From Pseudomonadales bacterium (GTDB taxonomy: Bacteria; Pseudomonadota; Gammaproteobacteria; Pseudomonadales; Azotimanducaceae): 64,000 nucleotides of DNA. This document shows positions 41,031-50,931 of this stretch, piece by piece. Both the position numbers and the translations under genes were made by a program. Positions within the stretch are counted from its first letter, which is position 1. The number at the start of each line of letters is the position of its first letter. Location: contig WLWP01000001.1 of the NCBI GenBank assembly GCA_012103505.1, positions 1,860,001-1,924,000 of the forward strand, written 5' to 3'. The notes under the pieces were generated by a model that saw only the letters and a program-made list of their open reading frames with translations, was not told where the DNA came from and did not search any database.

Positions 41031-43272
41031 TGTCTATCTCCGTGATCTCCCTAATCCGTTGCGCGAGCCCATCAAGAACAATAACAAGCTGCTGGACCTC
41101 GTCTGCTACCTTGTCATACTCGCGCTGCTCGATCGCTTCACGCACCCCCGGCAGCGTTTTCACACCATAGCCCGTGTAAAAACCCGGCGCATAGATGTGG
41201 TGTTTGTACCAAGGTCGATTCGGCAACCCATCCTGCAACGTAAGTAACCTTTCGGTCGTGAATAGTTTTTGGTTCAACGTAGCAGAACCCTTGAGCTGGA
41301 CGCGCTTCAACTCCGTAACTGCTCGCTTCAAGCTCGCTAACGAGTTCTGTAGCGGCGCAAAATTGAAGTATGGTACAGGCTCATGCTCCTTCGGCGGTCC
41401 GAGGCTCTTAGTTGGATCGAGCGCTAGGCCATAAACACCGTCCCCGATTAGCTCGTTGGCCTTGTCGGTGTCCTTTCGCATCTTCTCTGCGAGGACTTCA
41501 AGTTCTTGAATGTACAACTCAATGTTGTCGGTTAGACCTCCAAATTCAAATGGCAACACGGGTGCGTTTGCGAGCCGTAGCGTTACCCGACCAGCAAGCT
41601 GAGCAAGCGTTATACCGTAAGTAAGACCTGGATCGCGCCACGTGGTGTAGTGTTCATAAGTATCGTACAGCGTGTGATAACTCCCACCAGACCCTTCGCC
41701 ATAGAACCCCAGATTCGCGGACGCTATCCCTAAGTGCTGTAGGAAGGGCGTGTAGTCAGAACCCGACCCCAGGGGCGAAATGCGTAGCCGCTGTCGCTCA
41801 AGGTCTTTCTTTTGTTGCTCATTACCGGAGAGCTTGAGCCTGGCAAAAAGTCTTTCTTTAACGCTGACGTCTAACACTGGGTCCCGCACTTTGTCCGTAA
41901 TCTCGTTAAACATCGTCTCCAAACTATGGCTACCACCAACGCCGACAAAGCCACGACTATTGCCATCGGTATTGATGTAGGCAACCGCCTTCTGCTTGAG
42001 CTCCTGAGCATGGTGCTCAGCCCACTCCGTTGAGCCGATAAGCCCTTGCTCCTCTGCATCCCAGGCTGCATAAATGATCGTTCGCTTAGGCGGCGAACCC
42101 GATCGTGCCAGTGCAGCAACAGATTTAGCCTCTGCGAGCATCGCGACTAATCCTGATATCGGGTCAGCTGCGCCGTGATTCCAGCCATCATGGTGATTTC
42201 CACGAATAACCCATTGGTCCGGATATTCACTCCCTGGCAGGCGTGCGATCACATTGCGCGCTGTCACCATATCCCAGTTGAACTCAACCTTCAGACGTAC
42301 ACGCGCAGGACCAGGCCCGAAGTGATATGTAATCGGCAATGCCCCGCGCCAATCTTTTGGTACGGCTTCACCACCGAGCGCAGTTAGCAGCGGCTCAGCA
42401 TCTCGCCAAGAGATGGGTAGCACTGGGATTTTTGTAATGACTTCAACTTTAGTACGGGCGAGTCGCTTGGCCCTTTTAGTCGCACCGCGACCGGGCGTAA
42501 GAACATCACCAGGATAAGTCGGCATGTCCATCACCGAACCACGCTGGACGCCGCTCGCATGCTTGAACGGACCCTCGGGATAGGTATCCCCTGCCCCATA
42601 GCCATCATCGCCAGGATCAGAGTAGATCAGCGCACCAATCGCGCCTTTTTCGGCTGCTAGTTTAGGTTTGATACCGCGCCAGGAGCGACCGTACTTTGCG
42701 ATAACTATCTTGCCAGCAACGCTGATGCCATATCGCTCGAGCAGTTCGTAGTCCTCGGGAATACCGTAGTTTACGAAAACGAGTTCAGCCTCGACCTCGC
42801 CATCTATCGAAAAGGCGTTATAAGGTGGAAGGAGGTTGTCACGGACTGAGGTACTTGGGTCTTGTGTAACTGAGTCTTCACGCAAAGCGGCGGTAAACTG
42901 CTGGGGTGCAATCAGCTCCAACTCACGGACCTTCGGTGTTGGGAGGAGCACCTCGTAATCCGCAAATTCGGTTTCATAGCCCCAGGATTGCAACAAGTCA
43001 TGTACGCGTTTGGCAACTTCATAACCCGCCGCAGAGCCAACATGATGCGGTCGTGAAGAGAGTTCCCGCAACCACGCATCTAGCTCAGCCGCTTCTAGAT
43101 CTGAATCGTAACGAGATTCTAGTTCGAGCTGGGTTTCACTCGTTACGTCATCAAAGCCACTGATGACGTCCGCGAGCGTTACCGGTGGAATCAGCGTCAT
43201 TGCAATCAGAGAAATGACAACACGGCACTTACGGAGTCTACTTGTATTTAGCTGCTCAGTACTCAAACCCAT
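41023..43272 (-). CDS. Secreted M28 zinc peptidase, PSMA/glutamate carboxypeptidase II-like
   Basis: 749 residues from ATG 43272 (GGGAG upstream). Signal: LRKCRVVISLIAMTLIPPVTLA. Domains: protease-associated (PA) domain (IVIAKYGRSWRGIKPKLAAEKGAIGALIY), M28 catalytic domain and a C-terminal dimerisation helical domain. Zinc ligands: His/Asp in HHDGWNHGAADPISG, Glu pair in WDAEEQGLIGS, Asp in YINTDGNSRG and His in GGSYHTLYDTYEHY. It is a co-catalytic di-zinc aminopeptidase/carboxypeptidase type, acting on peptides outside the cytoplasm. It lies directly upstream of the TonB-domain gene, with an 8-base overlap. Confidence 0.94.
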   Translation of the reverse strand: MGLSTEQLNTSRLRKCRVVISLIAMTLIPPVTLADVISGFDDVTSETQLELESRYDSDLEAAELDAWLRELSSRPHHVGSAAGYEVAKRVHDLLQSWGYETEFADYEVLLPTPKVRELELIAPQQFTAALREDSVTQDPSTSVRDNLLPPYNAFSIDGEVEAELVFVNYGIPEDYELLERYGISVAGKIVIAKYGRSWRGIKPKLAAEKGAIGALIYSDPGDDGYGAGDTYPEGPFKHASGVQRGSVMDMPTYPGDVLTPGRGATKRAKRLARTKVEVITKIPVLPISWRDAEPLLTALGGEAVPKDWRGALPITYHFGPGPARVRLKVEFNWDMVTARNVIARLPGSEYPDQWVIRGNHHDGWNHGAADPISGLVAMLAEAKSVAALARSGSPPKRTIIYAAWDAEEQGLIGSTEWAEHHAQELKQKAVAYINTDGNSRGFVGVGGSHSLETMFNEITDKVRDPVLDVSVKERLFARLKLSGNEQQKKDLERQRLRISPLGSGSDYTPFLQHLGIASANLGFYGEGSGGSYHTLYDTYEHYTTWRDPGLTYGITLAQLAGRVTLRLANAPVLPFEFGGLTDNIELYIQELEVLAEKMRKDTDKANELIGDGVYGLALDPTKSLGPPKEHEPVPYFNFAPLQNSLASLKRAVTELKRVQLKGSATLNQKLFTTERLLTLQDGLPNRPWYKHHIYAPGFYTGYGVKTLPGVREAIEQREYDKVADEVQQLVIVLDGLAQRIREITEIDSE

Positions 43273-43342
43273 TACCACTCCCTTCGTCCTCACCTTTGTT
43301 AACGAGAGAGTACCAAATGCACTCTGATAGAAAAGTCACGAA

Positions 43343-43819
43343 TTACTTAATACGTAACGGCTCACCACCTGGACGGTTTATGCAGACGATCTCACAGCGC
43401 GCAGATTGGGCATGGGATTCCAGCAGCCAACTGCCTGGGACGGGCTGATCGAGGCTCAATCCGCAGGCGCCATCTGTATCAGTCAATGCACAAAAAGTGG
43501 CGTTTTCGATCACATTGGATTGCTTCCCAACAGTTAATGAATAGGTCTTAACTTCCGCCGTGGAAATCGATCGTACCCGTGCCGTTATGCTCGCAATACC
43601 ACCCTCCTGCAGACTATCAATCCGCTCCTCGATCTCATCACCGAAATACTCATTGGCAATCTCTATCGCTGCGAAAAAACCAAGTGCGGCTAGGCCGAAT
43701 CCAACTGCCCACTTGATCCATCGAAACAACGCGTCAAGCAACTCTCTCCGCCCGCTATTTTCTTGTAGGATCTGAGCAGTTTCCGCACGCACAAGTTCAC
43801 GAATTTCGTCCTCACGCAT
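43343..43819 (-). CDS. Single-TM hypothetical protein with secreted C-terminus
   Basis: 158 residues from ATG 43819 (GAGG upstream). A charged coiled region (REDEIRELVRAETAQILQ) is followed by one membrane helix (about 35-55, WAVGFGLAALGFFAAIEIA) and a soluble C-terminal domain holding CALTDTDGACG and CEIVCINRPGG, four Cys that could form disulfides. No family was recognised. Not clearly part of a larger operon; the M28 gene is downstream. Confidence 0.6.
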   Translation of the reverse strand: MREDEIRELVRAETAQILQENSGRRELLDALFRWIKWAVGFGLAALGFFAAIEIANEYFGDEIEERIDSLQEGGIASITARVRSISTAEVKTYSLTVGKQSNVIENATFCALTDTDGACGLSLDQPVPGSWLLESHAQSARCEIVCINRPGGEPLRIK

Positions 43820-43936
43820 TGCAACGTCCTCATTTGAGATTCCACTGTCTATGCAACCATACACCGTTATTAATTCGCTGACTGACCGATGAGCAAGCAG
43901 GTAGTATGCTCAATCGCCGAATGACACGATGGGTTA

Positions 43937-45304
43937 ATGGCATCAACAAGTCCTAATACTAATGTTACGCATCCAGTTCAAATGTTCTCATCTCTTCGTC
44001 TGGTAAGAATTTCTAGACTGGCAGTACCCATTGTCGCTGGTGCCCTGGCGACAAACTTGATGGGCTTTATCGACACCATCATGGTCGGTCAGTTAGGTGA
44101 TTCAGCATTAGCCGGTGTCGGGATTGGCGGACAATTGTTCTTCCTACTACTGGCCATACTCCTGGGCTTAGCAGCTGGAGTACAAGCACTTGTTGCTAGA
44201 CGGGTTGGAGAAGATCGCATTCATGAAACCGGTGTGATCCTAAACGGTGGCATTTTCCTTGCCGCTTTGATCAGCCTACCTCTCGTGGTTGTCGGTTACC
44301 TACTCACACCGGCACTGTTCGCGCTGTTAAACAACGACCCAAACGTTATCAAAGATGGTGTGACCTATCTGAGTACCCGAATGCCGTCACTGCTCATCAT
44401 CGGGATTAACATCGCGTTCCGCTCATATTGGGTGGGTGTCAGTCTAGCGAAGTGGTCCATGGTGTCGATCATCGCGCTGTCACTCGCAAATGTTCTCTTT
44501 AACTACGCACTGATCTTCGGCAATCTTGGCGCCCCTCAATTAGGCATCGCTGGAGCAGGACTCGGCTCTACTCTCGCAACGGCTGTTGGCTTGTTAGTCA
44601 ATATTGCATTCGCGTTTAGACTCGCTCGACCAAACGGCTTTGTACAAGGGCTCCCTGACAAAGAGCAGATTTGGAGCATCGTTAAACTCTCCTACCCAGA
44701 GAGCTTAAGACAGGCATTCTTCACTGTGGGTGTGTTAACAATGTATGTGCTCGTTGGTTATATTGGGACCAACGAGCTTGCTGCATTTCATGTCGTAATC
44801 AACATTTGTTTACTTGCGTACATGCTGCATATCGGCGTTGGTGGTGCCGCGACCACCCTGGTCGGAGAGGCTGTTGGTAGAAGAGATCTTCAGGAAGCGT
44901 CCGGGTGGGGCTGGCAGGTTTCGAACGTTGGGCTGATTGCACTCGCGATACCAGGACTAATCGTCTTATCGTTCCCAGAAAAATTGCTCAGCCTGTTCTT
45001 AACAGATTCATCGACGCTGCTACTTGCAGTGATCCCATTGCAACTCGCAGTGGTCGCCCATGTGCTGGACGGGTATAGCAGAGTGTTGGGTAGCAGTTTG
45101 ATCGGCGCGGGCGCGACGAGCTCCGCCATGAAGCTTACGCTCCTTCCACAGTGGATCTTTCTGTTACCGCTGTTAAGCATTGCAGTATTGCTTGGTTACT
45201 CACTGACTGTCGCTATGGCCCTCTTGCTAGTCTCCACTTCGATCTCAGCTGTTTGTTCAATGTACGTCTGGCGGAGGGGTCGTTGGCAAAGCATCGGGTT
45301 TTAG
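43937..45304 (+). CDS. MATE family efflux transporter
   Basis: 455 residues with 12 membrane helices. Opening SRLAVPIVAGALATNLMGFIDTIMVGQLGDSALAGVGIGGQ is the MATE signature; the conserved Asp in FIDTIMVGQ and Lys/Asp pair in helix 1-2 suggest cation-coupled export of drugs or metabolites. Its stop shares a TTAG with the TyrA-like gene on the other strand. A second MATE gene is at 61978; the two differ in sequence, so they are not a duplication within the window. Confidence 0.92.
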   Translation: MASTSPNTNVTHPVQMFSSLRLVRISRLAVPIVAGALATNLMGFIDTIMVGQLGDSALAGVGIGGQLFFLLLAILLGLAAGVQALVARRVGEDRIHETGVILNGGIFLAALISLPLVVVGYLLTPALFALLNNDPNVIKDGVTYLSTRMPSLLIIGINIAFRSYWVGVSLAKWSMVSIIALSLANVLFNYALIFGNLGAPQLGIAGAGLGSTLATAVGLLVNIAFAFRLARPNGFVQGLPDKEQIWSIVKLSYPESLRQAFFTVGVLTMYVLVGYIGTNELAAFHVVINICLLAYMLHIGVGGAATTLVGEAVGRRDLQEASGWGWQVSNVGLIALAIPGLIVLSFPEKLLSLFLTDSSTLLLAVIPLQLAVVAHVLDGYSRVLGSSLIGAGATSSAMKLTLLPQWIFLLPLLSIAVLLGYSLTVAMALLLVSTSISAVCSMYVWRRGRWQSIGF

Positions 45305-46122
45305 TTTGACTGGTTTCTAACTCGACTAAACAACGACCGGACACCCTCCGCATCTGGCTCACTAAGAATTGATAGGGTCTCACTGACGGCTTGAGTCAAC
45401 ATTGCCCTGGTTTCATCGCCCCATGGATTAGCCGTCTGAATGTTGTGATAGAGCTCGGGGTTCTCCCGAACCATACCTTGAGATACACGTTCTAGTTCCG
45501 CAAATACCGGCGTCGCAAAGGCATCGACGATATCTTCAGGTATGTCACCAGCTTCGCGAATATTAGCTCGTAGATTCGCAAACGAAGCGAGCACGGCATG
45601 CGTGACTACTTGGACCAAACTGGTCACGCGGTCGTGGGTCGCGACATCTGTATCGATCACCCGCACGTGCCATTCGATCAACAACGACTTAAATTCTTCC
45701 GCTCGCTGCCCTCCCCGGATAGGGATGACAACTCCGTTGCTGTCTTTAAAGCCACGATCGGGACCGAACATGGGGTGAAAACTGACATATTCAGATTCCA
45801 GGCAAACCGATTCAGCAACTTTGGCTATTTCGCTTTTAACCGAACAGATATCGACAACCAAGCCTTCTTCGAACCGACCGTCAAGACCTTGCAACACCGA
45901 CACGCTGGCTGCCTGCGGCATGCACAGCAAAACAAGGTCTACCTTGGCCAAAGCCTCAGCAAGTGCACTAGGCTCAACGTCCTGAACTAAGATATCTGGC
46001 TCACCTTCTCGATCTACTGTGATAACCGAGATTCCCGAGGCAGTTAACTGCTCGGTGAACGCGACGCCAAAACCGCCACAGCCGCCAAAGACTAGCGCGC
46101 TAGAAATTAGCTTTGTCCGCAT
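45301..46122 (-). CDS. Prephenate dehydrogenase-like (TyrA) protein
   Basis: 273 residues. The NAD(P) motif is VFGGCGGFG and the catalytic His-containing FHPMFGPDRGF matches TyrA. CSVKSEIAKVAE is the serine of prephenate binding. The C-terminal helical dimer domain reads DIPEDIVDAFATPVFAELERVSQG. Length is near the monofunctional cyclohexadienyl dehydrogenase group. It would convert prephenate or arogenate to 4-hydroxyphenylpyruvate or tyrosine. The genes around are not aromatic biosynthesis genes, so a relative with another substrate is possible. Confidence 0.82.
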   Translation of the reverse strand: MRTKLISSALVFGGCGGFGVAFTEQLTASGISVITVDREGEPDILVQDVEPSALAEALAKVDLVLLCMPQAASVSVLQGLDGRFEEGLVVDICSVKSEIAKVAESVCLESEYVSFHPMFGPDRGFKDSNGVVIPIRGGQRAEEFKSLLIEWHVRVIDTDVATHDRVTSLVQVVTHAVLASFANLRANIREAGDIPEDIVDAFATPVFAELERVSQGMVRENPELYHNIQTANPWGDETRAMLTQAVSETLSILSEPDAEGVRSLFSRVRNQSN

Positions 46123-46193
46123 TTGCTCAATCCAATACTACACATCTGTCGATTCGTAGCAGATGATACACGCATCAAGTCTGAGTACATGCT

Positions 46194-46679
46194 ATGCCTG
46201 AACTAACTCCGTTAGCCCAATCTGTCGCTGAAAAACTTAAGCGCAGAGAAGAAACAATTTCGATCACAGAGTCATCGACTGGTGGATTGATATCGGCCGC
46301 GTTGCTTGCGATCCCTGGTGCCTCCGCATACTTTATGGGTGGTTCAGTTGTCTACACACTCCCATCTCGCAAAAAGATCCTCGGCATCACAAGAGCCGAC
46401 GTCGAAGGTATGGAACCACTCACGTCAGAAATGGTGAGCGCATTCGCACAAAAGGCACGCGCGCAACTAGAGACCGCATGGGCGATCGCAGAGCTTGGTG
46501 TCGCAGGACCAACTGGAGCGCGCTATGGCCACCCGCCAGGTCTGAGCGTGCTTGCGATCGACGGACCCGTGCAATTAACCAAGCTGGTCGAGACGGGTAG
46601 CGCGGATCGGGAAGAAAATATGTGGGCGTTCACCCAAGCTGCTCTCGAGTTGTTGGACGAGGCTCTTAGCCAAGCCTAA
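46194..46679 (+). CDS. pncC: CinA family nicotinamide-nucleotide amidohydrolase
   Basis: 161 residues, the size of the stand-alone CinA C-terminal domain. ESSTGGLISAALLAIPGAS and GVAGPTGARYGHPPG match the signature; the catalytic Ser is in ESSTGG and a Thr lies in AGPTG. It deamidates NMN to NaMN in the NAD recycling pathway. The ATG has a weak ribosome site. It precedes the carboxylase gene by 102 bases. Confidence in function is moderate because divergent CinA domains exist. Confidence 0.87.
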   Translation: MPELTPLAQSVAEKLKRREETISITESSTGGLISAALLAIPGASAYFMGGSVVYTLPSRKKILGITRADVEGMEPLTSEMVSAFAQKARAQLETAWAIAELGVAGPTGARYGHPPGLSVLAIDGPVQLTKLVETGSADREENMWAFTQAALELLDEALSQA

Positions 46680-46781
46680 CGCTTGAAACCAGGACTTATC
46701 TCTAGCAGGCTTGCCAGCTTGGGGAGAATTCATTGATTGTCGTTTTGTTGAGCTTCCGCTAGTCGGAAGGGGGGAAGGTAA

Positions 46782-49700
46782 TTGACCACGCTTAAAAGAG
46801 TGCTTATCGCTAATCGCGGTGAGATCGCTATCCGCATTGCACGTGCTGCCGCCAGTCTTGGTATGGAGTCAGTCGCGGTCTATTCGAAACCCGACGCACA
46901 AGCGCTGCATACCCGACAAGCCACCGTGTCATTGCCACTCACAGGCAATGACCCGATCGGGGCTTACCTCAACATCGATGAGTTAGTTCAACTCGCCGTC
47001 GATAACGGCTGTGATTGCGTCCACCCGGGATACGGTTTTTTGTCAGAAAACGCTGCCTTTGCTGAGGCACTCAAGGATCGCGGTGTTGTTTTTATTGGTC
47101 CAAGCCCAGCAACGCTCTCGTTGTTCGGGGACAAGGTTTCTGCCAAAGCGTTGGCGACCGAACTGGGTATCCCAGTGATAACAGGACAGGCACTCTCTTC
47201 GGCTAAGGATGCAGAGTCTGCAGCACAAGAGATCGGCTATCCGGTGATGCTAAAGGCAGCGGCCGGAGGCGGCGGTCGAGGTATGCGCGCTGTCCTAGAC
47301 CCAAACGAGATTCAGGAAGCCTATGCACGTTGCGCCAGCGAAGCGGAGAAAGCTTTCGGCGATGGTGCGGTATTTGTTGAGAAGCTCATCCAGCGCCCTC
47401 GACATATTGAGGTACAAGTCCTCGCCGACTCAGCGGGTCACGCTATCCACCTGCGCGAGCGCGATTGCTCGATTCAACAGCGAAATCAAAAAGTTGTCGA
47501 AATCGCACCTGCGCCAAACCTGGATGAAGCATTGCGCGACAAAATGCTTGCCGATGCACTCAAGCTCACGGAGGCAGCCAAATATGTGAACGCCGGAACC
47601 GTCGAGTTCTTGGTTGAGCCTGAAACCGGCGACTATTACTTCATCGAATGTAATCCCAGAATCCAAGTGGAACACACCATCACAGAGCAGGTGATGGGCA
47701 TCGATCTTGTCGCGAGCCAGTTTCAAATTGCAGCCGGTGCTACGCTGGCAGAACTCGGTCTGGACCAAACCATCACGCCACGGGGATACGCTATCCAAGC
47801 ACGTGTAGTGGCTCAAGGTATCGGTACGCTCACAGCCTACAAAGAACCAAGTGGTATCGGTATTCGAGTCGATGCACACGGCTACGCGGGTTACGCACCC
47901 CCGCCGCAGTTCGACCCCTTACTGGCTAAACTGATTTGCCATGTGCCAACCGGTTCTTATTCAAGCGCGGTAGATGCTACCCGTCGAGCGATCGCGGAAT
48001 TTCACATTGCAGGCTTGTCCACTAACCTCGGACAATTGCACGGGATTTTGGGCCACGCGGTGGTACGTGATGGTGATGCACGGACAAGCTTTTTGGCTGA
48101 AGTCACCGACTTAGATTCAGGGAAGGTATCGAGTAATGCGCTGCATCTCCTTGAACAACAAGCAAAAACTATCACCGGAACTGCCAATGTAGCGACACCT
48201 GGCGCGGGCAGCGTGGTCAAGGGCTTAGACGTTACCGAAGGCGATCAGGGCATGGAATGTCCTATGGCAGGAACTGTTGTTGCGTTGAATGTCGGCGAAG
48301 GTGATACCGTTTCTGTGGGCGATCCATTGGTCATCATTAGTGCCATGAAAATGGAGACTGCGGTCACGGCATCCTGCACGGGTAAGATCAGCTCGGTGCA
48401 ACCTTTGAACGAGGGGGATGCAGTCAGTCCTGGAGAAGTTCTGGTCACCATTACGCCTTCCCAAGACGCTTCAGAACAAGATGCCCTCGATCCAGAAAAC
48501 TCCTGGGTCCCTACCCTCAATGAAGTTGCCACATTACAGAGACTTGCGGCTGAGCGCCTTGCTCCGGATTCTGAAGAACCCGGTGTAGTCCGCCAGAGAA
48601 GTCGCGGCAAGCTCACCTGTCGGGAACGCATTGACCTCGTACTCGATAACGACACTTTCCGTGAAATCGGCAGTATCGCTGGATTCGCCTCGTACGATTG
48701 GGAAGGCAATATCGATGCCTTTACACCCGCAAACCATGTTGGTGGCTGGGGCGAGATCGAAGCTCGCACCACCATTGTCTGTGCGGATGACTTCACCTCT
48801 AGAGGCGGACATGCAGATGGTGCCATCGGCGCCAAGAGCCTCTACCTCGACCGTTTGGCAACAGAGATGCGCATCCCTTCAGTGCGCTTGCTCGACGGTT
48901 CATCCGGCGGCGGTTCTGTCGCTGCGATGGTGCCGCAGCAAAAAGCGGATGGGGAAAGTGGCGCCAAAGAAAGTTCCGGTGCCATCAAAGCAGGTCGGCC
49001 TCGGGTTTCCGGATCCGGTGGATCGTTCCTACCCGGTCATCTTGGCTCTGGCCAATATACGCAACAGCTGAATACTGTACCGGTGGTTAACATGCTCCTC
49101 GGCAGCGTCGTCGGTATCGGCGCAGCCAAAGCTGTACTCGGCCACTTCTCAGTGATGGTGCGAGAGATATCTCAACTCTTCGTTGCCGGACCACCAGTTG
49201 TGTCGCACGCCATGGGTTATGACATCACGAAGGAAGACCTCGGCGGCTGGCACATCCACTGCACTAACGGCTCGGTGGACAATCTCGCGGAGACTGAGCA
49301 GGACGCTATTGCAATGACCCGCCAATTTCTCTCCTATCTACCGTCCAGTGTTTATGACACGCCACCAGTGGTCTCATGCTCTGATCCGACGGATCGGTCT
49401 GAGGAGGAGCTGCTGACCATCATCCCGAGAAAACGAACATCCACGTTTGATGTACGCAAGACACTCCGATTGATGGCAGACAAAGATTCATTCTTTGAAA
49501 TAGGCTCGCTTTGGGGTACAGACCAGGTGACGGGGTTTGTCCGCTTCAATGGTCACCCCCTGGGCATCATTGCTTCCGACAGCCGCCACGCCAACGGCGG
49601 CGCGCTCACAGCCGACGGCTGTGACAAGCTCAAACGACATATCGACCTCTGCGATGTCTTTCATATACCGATCCTGAACCTTGTGGACAACCCAGGCTTT

Positions 49701-50156
49701 GCTGTGGGCTTAGAACATGAGATCGCCAGCACTATCCGCAAAGGTGGTGAATGGATGGTGGCTTTCGCCCAAATCAAAGTACCTATCTTTACTGTGATCA
49801 TGCGGCGCAGTTTCGGTGTTGCGGATAACAACTACGCAACACCACTATCTCGTCCTGCGATGCGCGTAGTGTGGCCCGCTGCTGATGTCGGCGGCATTCC
49901 TCCGGAAGGTGGTATCGAGGCTGCTTACAAGCGCCAATTGGCTGAAGCAGAGGATCCAGTTGCTCTGCGCGCTGAACTTGACGCACGCATAGAGAGCGCA
50001 CGTGGCCCCGTCGGACCGCTGAACAAGTTTCAAATGGAAGAGATGATCGATCCACGTCATACGAGGCAAATGATTTGCGACTGGGCAACAACCGCCTACA
50101 AGATCATCGCACAGCCGGGTCGCCTCGGTCCTCGTGCGTTGGAGTTTCGCCCCTAA
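46782..50156 (+). CDS. Single-chain acyl-CoA carboxylase (biotin carboxylase, BCCP and carboxyltransferase fused)
   Basis: 1124 residues. Residues 1-450 are a biotin carboxylase with IANRGEIAIRIARA, the Gly-rich AAAGGGGRGMR loop, and ECNPRIQVEH. The biotin carrier domain has Lys523 in ISAMKMETA. From about 590 comes the carboxyltransferase pair, N-half (RGKLTCRERIDLVLD, GHLGSGQYTQQ) and C-half (DNPGFAVGLEHEIAS, FGVADNNYATP). The layout matches long-chain or propionyl-CoA-type single-chain carboxylases (LCC). It would make malonyl- or methylmalonyl-type CoA esters. Starts with TTG behind GGGGAAGGTAA. Confidence 0.92.
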   Translation: MTTLKRVLIANRGEIAIRIARAAASLGMESVAVYSKPDAQALHTRQATVSLPLTGNDPIGAYLNIDELVQLAVDNGCDCVHPGYGFLSENAAFAEALKDRGVVFIGPSPATLSLFGDKVSAKALATELGIPVITGQALSSAKDAESAAQEIGYPVMLKAAAGGGGRGMRAVLDPNEIQEAYARCASEAEKAFGDGAVFVEKLIQRPRHIEVQVLADSAGHAIHLRERDCSIQQRNQKVVEIAPAPNLDEALRDKMLADALKLTEAAKYVNAGTVEFLVEPETGDYYFIECNPRIQVEHTITEQVMGIDLVASQFQIAAGATLAELGLDQTITPRGYAIQARVVAQGIGTLTAYKEPSGIGIRVDAHGYAGYAPPPQFDPLLAKLICHVPTGSYSSAVDATRRAIAEFHIAGLSTNLGQLHGILGHAVVRDGDARTSFLAEVTDLDSGKVSSNALHLLEQQAKTITGTANVATPGAGSVVKGLDVTEGDQGMECPMAGTVVALNVGEGDTVSVGDPLVIISAMKMETAVTASCTGKISSVQPLNEGDAVSPGEVLVTITPSQDASEQDALDPENSWVPTLNEVATLQRLAAERLAPDSEEPGVVRQRSRGKLTCRERIDLVLDNDTFREIGSIAGFASYDWEGNIDAFTPANHVGGWGEIEARTTIVCADDFTSRGGHADGAIGAKSLYLDRLATEMRIPSVRLLDGSSGGGSVAAMVPQQKADGESGAKESSGAIKAGRPRVSGSGGSFLPGHLGSGQYTQQLNTVPVVNMLLGSVVGIGAAKAVLGHFSVMVREISQLFVAGPPVVSHAMGYDITKEDLGGWHIHCTNGSVDNLAETEQDAIAMTRQFLSYLPSSVYDTPPVVSCSDPTDRSEEELLTIIPRKRTSTFDVRKTLRLMADKDSFFEIGSLWGTDQVTGFVRFNGHPLGIIASDSRHANGGALTADGCDKLKRHIDLCDVFHIPILNLVDNPGFAVGLEHEIASTIRKGGEWMVAFAQIKVPIFTVIMRRSFGVADNNYATPLSRPAMRVVWPAADVGGIPPEGGIEAAYKRQLAEAEDPVALRAELDARIESARGPVGPLNKFQMEEMIDPRHTRQMICDWATTAYKIIAQPGRLGPRALEFRP

Positions 50157-50166
50157 TCGAAGGGGA

Positions 50167-50931
50167 CTATTCAGCCAACGGATTTACTATGCTGCGCTCT
50201 ACCGGGCCTTCAAGGTGAGCCCGCAGGAAGTCAAAACTATGCGCGACCTCCTCCGCAGGAACTTCTGGATGCAATCCTGGGTTTGCGTGTATGCGCTTGT
50301 CTTCGGATTTCAGCGCATCGAATAACTCCAAATAGCCATCGCGCGGAAAGAGTTCATCCTCAAGCTGCATGAGGAACAGTACAGGATGGGTTACTTCGGC
50401 TGCGGCACGCAGAAGTTCGGCGGCAATGGGTTTACCCGCTTTGCTTGTGCCCGCCAAACCTATCACTGCAGTTGAAAATTCGAGCCGGGAAGCGAGCAAT
50501 GGCAGCCCAAAGAAGGTACCCATGGATAGACCAAAGTAACCTAGCCGCCCCTTGCCGATGTTCGCTTGTGTACATACTGTCTGAAACGCATCCAACCAAT
50601 CAGCAACCATGTCTTGCACAAAACCTGATCTGCGCATCTCCACGGCCACGGCTTCTCTGCCACCGGGTGCAACTGACCTTAGCCCATGCACTGGGCCATC
50701 GATCGCTAAGACTGAAATGCCTGCTTCCGCAACAAAACGCTGGGCTAGGTGTGGAATCGGTGCCTGATATCGATCGCCGGAAGCGCCATGCCCCATTAGC
50801 ATCATTGGTGTAGTTGCGTCGCATTGTTGAGGCAGCCAAAGAGCTCCCGTCACCCGACGACGCGAACCGTCAAGCTCGAAGTCCCGCCCACCTCGTTCAC
50901 CCGAGTCGAGCCACTTAAACCCCTCACTCAA
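50167..50931 (-). CDS. Alpha/beta hydrolase, dienelactone/prolyl-oligopeptidase-like
   Basis: 254 residues. The core shows GHGASGDRYQAPIPHLA, the nucleophile elbow GLSMGTFFG, the acid in MQLEDELFPR and His in HANPGLHPEVP. Such proteins act on esters or peptides. It overlaps the 3' end of the gene for a peptide-binding protein by ATGA, so they may be part of one uptake-and-hydrolysis unit. The catalytic set is complete and length normal. It converges with the carboxylase gene 10 bases away. Confidence 0.85.
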   Translation of the reverse strand: MSEGFKWLDSGERGGRDFELDGSRRRVTGALWLPQQCDATTPMMLMGHGASGDRYQAPIPHLAQRFVAEAGISVLAIDGPVHGLRSVAPGGREAVAVEMRRSGFVQDMVADWLDAFQTVCTQANIGKGRLGYFGLSMGTFFGLPLLASRLEFSTAVIGLAGTSKAGKPIAAELLRAAAEVTHPVLFLMQLEDELFPRDGYLELFDALKSEDKRIHANPGLHPEVPAEEVAHSFDFLRAHLEGPVERSIVNPLAE

